From assembly GCA_031260455.1 (NCBI GenBank), contig JAIRJW010000045.1:1-33793 (forward strand): a DNA stretch of 33,793 nt, in the 5' to 3' direction. The notes under the pieces are model-generated. The model saw only the letters and a list, made by a program, of their open reading frames with translations, had not been told where the DNA came from and searched no databases. Of the stretch, positions 24,734 to 31,959 are shown in pieces. The stretch is from Fluviicola sp. Lineage in GTDB: Bacteria > Bacteroidota > Bacteroidia > Flavobacteriales_D > Crocinitomicaceae. Position 1 is the first letter of the stretch, and each line of letters begins with the position of its first letter. The position numbers and the translations under genes were made by a program.

Positions 24734-25430
24734 CCGTACTCATAAGCTTTCTGAATTCAGTGCGGTAAATCGTTTCGTCGAACCATGATTTCTGATTCTG
24801 TATCACGCAATTCCACCAGCCATATCGCAATATCTCGATTTTTGCCAGAAATTCTCTGTTTGGGCTATTCCAGCTCTTTTCAAATGCCTGGATGATCGGA
24901 TTCGGGTCTAGTGCTTCGGCAATTTCTTTTTCATGAATTTCTTTCCAAAGGTCCAGGAGTGTTTTTCCTCCTTTCTCCAATGCGGAAATGTAGCGGGAGC
25001 ATTCTTTACTGTATGGCGTATCTTTTAAGACTTTCGGATTTGTCAAAGCAATCACGGCTTTTTCTCTCAGGAGGCATTGTTCCTTCAGATCAGCAGCTTT
25101 CGCCTTCTTGATTTTGACCCAGTATTCTCCTTTCGGATATTCCATCCGCTCCAGTTCTTTCTGAAAATTGTCACATTCGAAACGGATATTTTTCACTTTC
25201 AGATATGCCGTGTCTTTTGGTTGATAAGCCAGGAAAGGCTGGCTCAGATCGGAAGCCTGAATCAGAGTGTAATGTACGTTCTGAACCTGTTGGTAACTGG
25301 CTTTCGAGCTGTCAATTGCAGCTGTAAATAGGCATGAACCTTCATACCATTCGAAAACCTCGGCTTCCTGGGCTTTTATGGCAGGAGCAAGTAAAAAAAG
25401 AAGTGCAAGTGATAAAAGGAGTTTTTTCAT
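24714..25430 (-). CDS. Secreted protein of unknown function
   Basis: This 238-residue protein has a clear signal peptide, MKKLLLSLALLFLLAPAIKAQ, with probable cleavage before Gln-21. The mature part is soluble, Trp/Glu/Lys-rich and largely helical, with four Cys visible (C34, about C94, C119 and C146) plus others near the C-terminus. No family was recognised. It overlaps the ruvC stop by 4 bases (ATGA arrangement), so it is translationally coupled downstream of ruvC, an unusual partner for a secreted protein. Its 3' end overlaps the convergent DUF4296 gene by 20 bases. Confidence 0.75.
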   Translation of the reverse strand: MKKLLLSLALLFLLAPAIKAQEAEVFEWYEGSCLFTAAIDSSKASYQQVQNVHYTLIQASDLSQPFLAYQPKDTAYLKVKNIRFECDNFQKELERMEYPKGEYWVKIKKAKAADLKEQCLLREKAVIALTNPKVLKDTPYSKECSRYISALEKGGKTLLDLWKEIHEKEIAEALDPNPIIQAFEKSWNSPNREFLAKIEILRYGWWNCVIQNQKSWFDETIYRTEFRKLMSTVNSSCR

Positions 25431-25984
25431 CTGATTTTTCTTTCTGGGTTTTGACTCAGGAAACTGGACCAGCTGTTTATTTTCCCTTTGTTGTTTTCAC
25501 CAATTCCTTTGGAAAAGTGGTGACATACGGCAGCTGCCAGTCCATCCGTGGCATCCAGGTATTTTGGCAATTCATCGAAGAGCAATAAGGTCTGAAGCAT
25601 TGCAGCAACTTGTTCCTTGGAAGCATTCCCGTTTCCGGTAATAGCTTGTTTGATGCGTTTCGGAGTGTATTCTTCATAAGGAATATTTCTGCGTAGAGAA
25701 GCAGCAATAGCAACTCCCTGCGCGCGCCCGAGTTTCAGCATGGATTGTACGTTCTTGCCAAAAAACGGAGCTTCAATAGCCATTTCATCGGGTTTGTATT
25801 CTTCCATCAGCCCGTCGATCCGGTCAAAAATACGTTTTAATTTATCCGGTTGATTGTCCAGTTTGTTTAATTGAATGATTCCAAAGTTGAGCATCTCAAT
25901 CTTCTTGTCTTTAATATGAATTAAACCATATCCCAATACCGTTGTCCCCGGGTCAATCCCTAAAATTATTTTATCTTCGGCCAT
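25427..25984 (-). CDS. ruvC: Holliday-junction resolvase RuvC
   Basis: RuvC cleaves Holliday junctions as a dimer with RuvAB. The 185-residue protein starts MAEDKIILGIDPGTTVLGYG with the first catalytic Asp (D11). It continues to AIEAPFFGKNVQSMLKLGRAQG (E71) and YLDATDGLAAAVCHH (D144, D147), giving the four acidic residues. The frame is open to 26281, but that extension is antisense to the neighbouring flippase-like gene and lacks family homology, so ATG at 25984 is chosen. Its start codon overlaps the divergent neighbour's start (CATG). ruvA and ruvB are not in this window. Confidence 0.95.
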   Translation of the reverse strand: MAEDKIILGIDPGTTVLGYGLIHIKDKKIEMLNFGIIQLNKLDNQPDKLKRIFDRIDGLMEEYKPDEMAIEAPFFGKNVQSMLKLGRAQGVAIAASLRRNIPYEEYTPKRIKQAITGNGNASKEQVAAMLQTLLLFDELPKYLDATDGLAAAVCHHFSKGIGENNKGKINSWSSFLSQNPERKIR

Positions 25985-26906
25985 GCAAATGAAAGAGGAG
26001 CTTAAAACTACTAAAAAACGGACTGGATTCATGACATTCGTCAAATTATTGGTATTTGTAGCCGTTCTTTGGAGTTTGTACGTACAATTAACCCGGGTGG
26101 ACTGGGAACACGCTACCGGGCTTGAGATCAGGCATTGGTGGGCATTGGTACTGGCTTTTTTACTCCTGGTTCCCAATCTCTGGATGGAATTTCTGAAGTG
26201 GAAGCAAGTCACCAAACCCCTGAATGTGGAACTCAAACTGATTAAAAATGCCTTCTGGGCGGGAGTGGCTTCCGGGTTCATGTCACCAAATGGCTGGGGG
26301 AATTTTCTGGGACGCCTGATTTTTTTTCAGAAACGGGAAATAATCTATATCATTTTTACAACAGCACTGGCAAATCTGAGCCAACTCATCCCGACCTTAT
26401 TATTCGGGTTATTTGCTGTTTTATTCACTTATGGAAATTCCAATTCGCTATGGATTGCAGCTTCTTCCGGAGCTTTGGTTATCCTGGCAGTCTATTTTTA
26501 CGGAGATTACCTGCTTCCTAAAAAAAGAAGCTCTGTTACTTTTATCAAAAGGCTTCAAAGCATCCGCGGAAGATATCAGAATCTGAAATGGCCGTTCCTG
26601 GCCTTGTCATCTATACGTTTTTTTGTATTCAGCCTGCAATATGTATTGTTGTTCGTGGCTTTCGGTTACGAAGATTTTTCGTTCCTGTTGGTCCGTGTCT
26701 GGCTGGTTTATTTATTCACATCTTTTGTTCCTTCCTTGTGGTCGGGAAAAGTGCTGATCCGTGAAACAGCGGCATTATTTGTCTTTGCAGGAACAGCTGT
26801 TTCAGCTCCGGATGTTCTTGTTTCGAGTATTATTATTTACCTCATAAACATCGCTTTGCCTGCTTTTATGAGTAGTTTTATCTGGTTGCCGAAAAGAAAA
26901 AAATGA
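25983..26906 (+). CDS. Flippase-like integral membrane protein (UPF0104/LPG synthase TM family)
   Basis: This 307-residue polytopic protein is related to the lysylphosphatidylglycerol synthase transmembrane region/UPF0104 (AglD-like) family, predicted lipid or glycolipid flippases or transferases. It starts MQMKEELKTTKKRTGFM and then the first helix (FVKLLVFVAVLWSLYVQLT). It has about seven to eight helices. Family-like signatures are WKQVTKPLNVELKLIKNAFWAGVASGFMSPNGWGNFLGRL (core SGFMSPNGWGNFLGR) and the loop LRVWLVYLFTSFVPSLWSGKVLIRETAALFVF. An alternative start at 25989 is possible. The GT2 glycosyltransferase gene begins 4 bases later, so they likely act together on a surface glycan. Confidence 0.78.
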   Translation: MQMKEELKTTKKRTGFMTFVKLLVFVAVLWSLYVQLTRVDWEHATGLEIRHWWALVLAFLLLVPNLWMEFLKWKQVTKPLNVELKLIKNAFWAGVASGFMSPNGWGNFLGRLIFFQKREIIYIIFTTALANLSQLIPTLLFGLFAVLFTYGNSNSLWIAASSGALVILAVYFYGDYLLPKKRSSVTFIKRLQSIRGRYQNLKWPFLALSSIRFFVFSLQYVLLFVAFGYEDFSFLLVRVWLVYLFTSFVPSLWSGKVLIRETAALFVFAGTAVSAPDVLVSSIIIYLINIALPAFMSSFIWLPKRKK

Positions 26907-26910
26907 AGTT

Positions 26911-27984
26911 ATGTGGCTGATTGGTTCCTGGGTGTTGATGTATATGCTTTCGATCCTGACATTGTTGTTTGGGGTAAACCGGCTGAGAATCAGCCATGGG
27001 TCGAAGAAAATGATGGCCATTGATGAAATTTCCGTGGTGATCCCCTTCCGGAATGAGGCACATAACCTGAAAGCCTTTATGGAATGCATTTATACACAGC
27101 GTTATCAGCCAGCTCAATGGATTTTTGTCAGCGATCACTCTTCGGATGCATACATCGGATTATTCAAAGAAATGGATGGATTTCCGATTCGTCTGATTCA
27201 CTTGCCGGAAGAACAACGGGGTAAGAAACGCGCTATTCGTTTCGGGATGGACCATGTACACACGGAATATTGTCTGACCATGGATGCGGATGTGAAATTC
27301 AATAAGGATTATATGAAATCCTTGTTGGTGCTTCCGGAGGCCGAACTGCTCATTCTTCCGGTTGAAATGAAAGGAAACAAATGGTGGCAATCGTTTTTCA
27401 CGATCGAATATCTGTTTACGAACCTGCTGAATAAGGGCATTGCAGGTTGGGTGAGGCCAGTGAATTGCAGCGGTGCAAACTTATTGATTCATGTTTCGAG
27501 TTTTGATCAGGCAGATGACATTGAAGATCACGATCATATACTGAGTGGCGATGATATTTATACCCTGCGCGCTTTTCGCGTTTCGGGAAAACGGATTGAA
27601 ATAGTGGAAAGTGAGGCTTTGAAAGTCGAAACGGAAACTCCCGGAACACTTTTTGAAGTGATGGAGCAGCGGGCGCGCTGGCTGGGGAAAACGGGCCATG
27701 TAGCAGATCGGTTGAATAATTTCCTGGGAATCTGGGCGGTGGGCTTACACTTGTATTATTTTCTGCTCCAGATTATTACGTTTTTTGCAGGTGTTTACTG
27801 GCTGACTATCCTGTTGATTGTATTTAAATACGGAATGGATTTCATGCTGATGAAAATGGACAAAAAACAACCGAAACGTTTTGATTTGCTGGGATTAGTC
27901 CTGTTTGAATTATGCTACCCGGTGTATTTGTTTGCTTTGCTTGCTTACCTGATGGTTTCCCAGCCGGAGTGGAAAGGAAGATGA
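26911..27984 (+). CDS. Membrane-associated GT2 glycosyltransferase
   Basis: This 357-residue processive-type family 2 glycosyltransferase has an N-terminal helix (LIGSWVLMYMLSILTLLFG), then the GT-A domain SVVIPFRNEAHNLKAFMECI. It has MDADVKF as the DxD-type motif, SGDDIYTL as the acceptor-site acidic motif, and QRARW as the QxxRW motif of cellulose/hyaluronan-synthase-like enzymes. Three to four C-terminal helices follow. It acts at the inner membrane using a nucleotide-sugar. The upstream neighbour 4 bases away is flippase-like, suggesting a two-gene glycan or glycolipid unit. Donor and acceptor cannot be told from sequence. Confidence 0.86.
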   Translation: MWLIGSWVLMYMLSILTLLFGVNRLRISHGSKKMMAIDEISVVIPFRNEAHNLKAFMECIYTQRYQPAQWIFVSDHSSDAYIGLFKEMDGFPIRLIHLPEEQRGKKRAIRFGMDHVHTEYCLTMDADVKFNKDYMKSLLVLPEAELLILPVEMKGNKWWQSFFTIEYLFTNLLNKGIAGWVRPVNCSGANLLIHVSSFDQADDIEDHDHILSGDDIYTLRAFRVSGKRIEIVESEALKVETETPGTLFEVMEQRARWLGKTGHVADRLNNFLGIWAVGLHLYYFLLQIITFFAGVYWLTILLIVFKYGMDFMLMKMDKKQPKRFDLLGLVLFELCYPVYLFALLAYLMVSQPEWKGR

Positions 27985-28011
27985 GTTTTATATTGCTCCG
28001 AAAAATGAATA

Positions 28012-28146
28012 TTATTTGTTTGTGATAAAGTGACCTGGATTGTTAAAGGCCGGAAACAGTTGTCGGAAATTTTTAATTCTGCTTTTTGGATGGCGCAAAA
28101 AATACAACGCCAGGGCAAATACCCAATACTGTATTTCCAACTTCAT
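28012..28146 (-). CDS. Candidate 44-aa small protein antisense in the gap before the YfhO-like gene
   Basis: On the minus strand an ATG at 28146 opens a 44-codon frame, beginning MKLEIQYWVFALALYFLRHP and ending FPAFNNPGHFITNK before TAA at 28012-28014. The first half is a possible transmembrane or amphipathic helix rich in aromatics, followed by a basic segment. The reading looks protein-like, but the complementary plus-strand frame is also open here, so coding is not settled. No homolog is recalled. A weak TAATTTCA sits just before the start. Confidence 0.35.
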   Translation of the reverse strand: MKLEIQYWVFALALYFLRHPKSRIKNFRQLFPAFNNPGHFITNK

Positions 28147-28234
28147 TCCTGAAATTACCGGATTATTCCTTCATGTTATGGAATATGCAATGGACACAAA
28201 AGCGGAAAAGGTGATAATTTCCGACAAAATAGGC

Positions 28235-28261
28235 TTTGGATGATTAAAGTTCTTATTTTTG
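28235..28261 (+). promoter_or_regulatory. Candidate promoter for the YfhO-like gene
   Basis: TTTG at 28235-28238 and TATTTTTG at 28254-28261 resemble the -33 and -7 boxes. Spacing is 15 bases, slightly short of the usual range. It ends 19 bases before the ATG at 28281. Confidence 0.4.
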
Positions 28262-28280
28262 AAACGAACAAATTTCACTT

Positions 28281-31200
28281 ATGAACTTAAAAGGATTCTT
28301 TCAAAAAAACTGGGTGTATTTAACGATCATTGCATTGATGCTTATCGTTACGGCTATTTTCTTCAAACCTCAGTTTGAAGGTTATGGGGTGAGGCAGCAT
28401 GACAACATCGAAGCTATAGGGATGAGTAATGAGACCAATCTTTATCGTGAATACACAGGGGAAGAACCAAAATGGACCAGCTCTGCTTTTGGGGGAATGC
28501 CTACCGAGCAAATTTCGCTTGATAAGCCCGGAAATTGGTTTAAAGCAATTTTAAATGGTTATTTCAAGGTGTTTCCGGGATCTTTCGGGTTAATTTTACT
28601 ACATGTTTTCTGTTTTTTGCTCTTTGCGCGTTTGTTAAGATTAAATCCCTGGGTAGGGCTGTTAGGGGCGATTGCCTTTAGTTTCGCGAGTTATGAGCTG
28701 ATTGTAATCCAGGCGGGGCATCTCATTAAATCAGGAGCTGTTGCATTTTTACCGGCTTTGCTGGGAGCTTTTATCTATGCTTACAAAACAAACCGGATGT
28801 GGGGAATTGTTCTTAGCGGAATTTTCATGGCGTTTGAGTTAACGATGAACCATGTGCAGATCACTTATTATTTCCTGTTCGTTCTGCTCTTCATAGGTGT
28901 TTATTTCCTTTACGAGGCAATCCGGCGAAAGGAAGTGAAAAAATTTGCCATTACTTCGGTTGGGATTTTAGCTGCTTTCTTCCTTGCCTTTGCTGTGAAT
29001 AGCGGAAATATTATGCTGACAAATGACTATGCAAAATATAGTATCCGGGGAGGAAACGATGTGACCATTAATCCGGACGGAACAGCTTCTGCTAATCAAT
29101 CGGGAGGACTGGACAGAGATTATATTACGCAATGGTCATACGGAGTCGGGGAAACCTTTACCCTGGTTTCGCCTTATGTGAAAGGAGGTGCTTCCGAAAA
29201 GATTGCAAATTCCCCTTTTGCCGGACAAATTGAAAATAGTGATATGTCACAGGCTCAGGTCAACGGTGTGCTTCAGGGATATTCTTACTGGGGAACTCAA
29301 CCGATCACCTCAGGACCTGTTTATTTGGGAGTGGTAGTTGTTCTGTTGGCTTTCCTGGGGTTGTTTTTCCTGAGAGATAAAATAAAGTGGCCGCTTTTTG
29401 CCGTGACCATTTTGACCGTTATGCTCTCATGGGGTAAAAACTTTATGGGGCTTACGAATTTCTTCATTGATCATGTTCCTGCTTACGATAAATTCAGAGC
29501 AGTAACCATGATTTTGATCGTTGCTGAGCTGACTGTTCCGGTCATGGGAGTTTTATTTTTGAATGAATTGATCAAACACCGGGAGAGAATCCTGGAACAA
29601 AAGAAAAAGTTTCTGATTGTTTTGGGAGCTTTTGCATTCTTTTTAATAATCGTGAGAGTTGTCGGGTTGAATGATGGCTATACAAACCCGATGGAATCCG
29701 GGCAATATGCCGGTTTGAATGAAATGTACAAAGAACAGATCATGAAAATGGATCCCCAGGTTGCTCAGAGCCAATACCAGTTGAATCTGGCAGATCCGCA
29801 GCAGGTACAACAATTCATTGATGCCCAGGTTGAATCCCAGATGAGTGCCTATAAAGATCTGAAATCAGCCAGAAAAGATATTTTCAATTCGAGTATGAAC
29901 CGCTCTATCCTGTTTACACTGTTTGCCGGAGGTTTATTCCTGGTATTCCTGTATTCAAAATCAGAGAAAACAGCAACTACCGTGTTGATTGCCGGGTTGA
30001 TTATATTGGTATTTGCCGACACGATTCCAGTAGCATATAATTACCTTGGAGCAGTTGAAGATGCTTCTGGAAGTGGCTATAAATACTGGGATGATGCCAG
30101 TCTGGCTGCTTATCCGATCTCTGCAACAAAAGGGGATGAAGAAATTTTAGACTCGGAAGTTCGGCAAAATCCTGCGCTGGCATCTAAAATTACCAATGCA
30201 AAAGTGAAAGGAGAAGCACTGGCCGATGAACTGGGATATACGGGAGCTGTGAGATCGAATGTGATCAACTCTTATCGTTTTTATGCTTTGAAAAGTGCAA
30301 CAAACTACCGTGTATTAGACTTTTCTGGAGCATTTTCCAGTAGCAGGGCCTCTTATTATCATAAATCACTGGGAGGATATCATGGTGCGAAATTGAGAAA
30401 TATCAATAATCTGATAGATTTTCATTTATCCAGAACAAATAATAAGGTGTTGGACATGATGAATGTGAAATACTTCCTTCAACCGATGCAAAATGGTATG
30501 GATACGGCTATTTTGAACCCAACGGCACTTGGAAATGCTTGGCTGGTGAAAGATGTAAAGGAATACCCGACTGCAAATGATGAAATCAGAGCATTGGGAA
30601 ACAAGTTTAAACTGGAGAACAAAGGAACGGGAATTTTACTGGTAAACAAACAGCCTGTCAAGAATGTTGAAGTTTTCGGGGGTGAAAAATTACAGTACCT
30701 GGTTCCGGGACGTCCGGATTCGATTCCGATACAGCTTGCCAGCGGACTTGGAAAAGGGCAGGAGGCAATGTTTGTAATGGATGTCAGGGGAAATACAAAC
30801 CTGGTTCCGTTGATGACTCTGGAGATGGATACGGCGAAATCATTTACTCCTTTGGTCTATCTGAAAGTGGAAGATTCTTTTAATCCGGCTAATCAGGCGG
30901 TTATGATGAATTCTTTTTCGAAGCAATTGACGAAGAAACAATTTTCGGGTGAAGGAACTGTCAAACTGTTAAGTTCCGCACCGAATAAACTGACTTACAA
31001 AGCAGATGTGAAAGGGGATCAGCTGGCTGTTTTCTCGGAAATTTACTACCCGATCGGGTGGAAAGCATTTGTAGATGGGAAAGAAACTCCGATTCTGAAG
31101 GTCAATTACCTGCTTCGCGGTCTGGAATTGAAAAACGGAAGCCACAAAATTGAGTTTACTTATGATTTGCCGAAGTATTATACGTATGATATGATTTCTC

Positions 31201-31295
31201 GTATCGGCAGTATTCTGCTACTGTTGCTTTTAGTCGGAGTCATTTACATGGAATTCAGAAAAAGAAAGAATGACAATATAGCTGAAACAGAATAG
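28281..31295 (+). CDS. YfhO-family large membrane protein (putative glycosyltransferase)
   Basis: This 1004-residue inner-membrane protein is of the YfhO type, a GT-C-like superfamily with many helices. The N-terminal half has about 12 helices (IALMLIVTAIFFKP, SFGLILLHVFCFLLFARLL, GAIAFSFASYELIVIQAG and others), with RQHDNIEAIG early in the first loop, where GT-C enzymes place acidic catalytic residues. A large soluble domain follows from about residue 600. The C-terminal SEIYYPIGWKAFVDG is a motif of the family. A last helix (ISRIGSILLLLLLVGVIYME) precedes the basic end. It is likely a lipid-linked-sugar-dependent transferase. It follows the GT2 gene by about 300 bases with its own promoter, so an operon is not shown. 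Confidence 0.85.
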   Translation: MNLKGFFQKNWVYLTIIALMLIVTAIFFKPQFEGYGVRQHDNIEAIGMSNETNLYREYTGEEPKWTSSAFGGMPTEQISLDKPGNWFKAILNGYFKVFPGSFGLILLHVFCFLLFARLLRLNPWVGLLGAIAFSFASYELIVIQAGHLIKSGAVAFLPALLGAFIYAYKTNRMWGIVLSGIFMAFELTMNHVQITYYFLFVLLFIGVYFLYEAIRRKEVKKFAITSVGILAAFFLAFAVNSGNIMLTNDYAKYSIRGGNDVTINPDGTASANQSGGLDRDYITQWSYGVGETFTLVSPYVKGGASEKIANSPFAGQIENSDMSQAQVNGVLQGYSYWGTQPITSGPVYLGVVVVLLAFLGLFFLRDKIKWPLFAVTILTVMLSWGKNFMGLTNFFIDHVPAYDKFRAVTMILIVAELTVPVMGVLFLNELIKHRERILEQKKKFLIVLGAFAFFLIIVRVVGLNDGYTNPMESGQYAGLNEMYKEQIMKMDPQVAQSQYQLNLADPQQVQQFIDAQVESQMSAYKDLKSARKDIFNSSMNRSILFTLFAGGLFLVFLYSKSEKTATTVLIAGLIILVFADTIPVAYNYLGAVEDASGSGYKYWDDASLAAYPISATKGDEEILDSEVRQNPALASKITNAKVKGEALADELGYTGAVRSNVINSYRFYALKSATNYRVLDFSGAFSSSRASYYHKSLGGYHGAKLRNINNLIDFHLSRTNNKVLDMMNVKYFLQPMQNGMDTAILNPTALGNAWLVKDVKEYPTANDEIRALGNKFKLENKGTGILLVNKQPVKNVEVFGGEKLQYLVPGRPDSIPIQLASGLGKGQEAMFVMDVRGNTNLVPLMTLEMDTAKSFTPLVYLKVEDSFNPANQAVMMNSFSKQLTKKQFSGEGTVKLLSSAPNKLTYKADVKGDQLAVFSEIYYPIGWKAFVDGKETPILKVNYLLRGLELKNGSHKIEFTYDLPKYYTYDMISRIGSILLLLLLVGVIYMEFRKRKNDNIAETE

Positions 31296-31324
31296 ATAAT
31301 TGGGGTTTGTCCTGAAATAGCTTT

Positions 31325-31545
31325 ATACCAAACTTTTTCTTTGTATAATCTTTCTCATCGTTTTTTCAACGATCGGCTTGCTGAAGGCGTGAGGCAATCG
31401 CAACTGGTATGTAGCCTGAGTTCGTTATACTTAGAATGTTTTTCAACGCATTTGTCAATCGCATTGGATTGGCTCCATTTCAAAGTCCATTTGCCTTTGT
31501 AAACAATACTGCTCATCGGTTCTCCCGTAGTCATGTTCCGCCAGA
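31325..31545 (-). pseudogene. IS3-like OrfB transposase C-terminal remnant
   Basis: On the minus strand a frame contains KHSKYNELRLHTSCDCLTP and then SRSLKKR before TGA (31344-31346 region). Past that stop it reads ERLYKEKVWYK in the same frame. This resembles the end of IS3-family OrfB (the YN-x-x-RLHTSL-x-Y-x-TP motif, then L-K-K-R-W). TGA would be a TGG-to-TGA mutation. The DDE catalytic residues and the inverted ends are not visible. Assigned from the end motif only; the preceding MTTGEPMSSIVYKGKW may belong to another relic. Confidence 0.45.
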
Positions 31546-31559
31546 TAAATCCGAATAAT

Positions 31560-31945
31560 TGTCCGTATTGATGTCATAATCCACTACACGGTCAATCAAA
31601 TCATGATACAATGGTTTATTTCCATCATTGTTGGCAGGTTAACCGATTCCGCATAGACAGTTGTGCCATCCAGTTTCTGCACCAGGATCTGGACCGGAGT
31701 GTCCTGACTGGCAGTGATACCGAATCTCAGCACCGAGCCAGCTATGACATTGGGAGAAATGGAAACATCAACCACCCGCCGGATTTCCGGAACACCCAAT
31801 ACCCGGTACACCGGAGAACAGGTTTTAATCAAGTTAATATCAATTTTGTATTATCGTTGTCCCTTCGCCCAGCTCCACGTAATCCAGGGTTTTTAAGGTG
31901 ACGGGAGCATTCCCGTAAATGCTCTTCCTTATATAGAAAAGCCTA
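31560..31945 (-). pseudogene. Remnant of a T9SS-exported protein
   Basis: The minus strand encodes SIYGNAPVTLKTLDYVELGEG followed by a stop. It resembles the coathanger-stack segment common before T9SS tails. A shifted frame then reads EIRRVVDVSISPNVIAGSVL and later VQILVQKLDGTTVYAESVNLP, typical of T9SS type A sorting domains (SISPN, then paired beta strands). A further shift gives NNDGNKPLYHDLIDRVVDYD. The start of the gene is missing. It is read as gene debris, not an expressed protein. Confidence 0.5.
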
Positions 31946-31959
31946 TGTAAAAAAGCATT

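Larger units (their letters stand above)
31296..31959. other. 664-bp degenerate region with gene relics
   Basis: No intact gene is visible. On the minus strand, broken coding fragments of a T9SS-exported protein and of an IS3-like transposase C-terminus are recognised (listed separately). Multiple stops and frame changes occur. This separates the plus-strand YfhO-like gene from the convergent minus-strand repeat protein. Confidence 0.6.

Noticed and set aside
25985..26281. N-terminal extension of RuvC
   Set aside because: The extension is antisense to the flippase-like gene, and the RuvC family starts at the chosen MAEDKIILGIDPG.
28040..28243. 67-codon plus-strand frame before the YfhO-like gene
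   Set aside because: Composition is not protein-like, and it overlaps a better minus-strand candidate.
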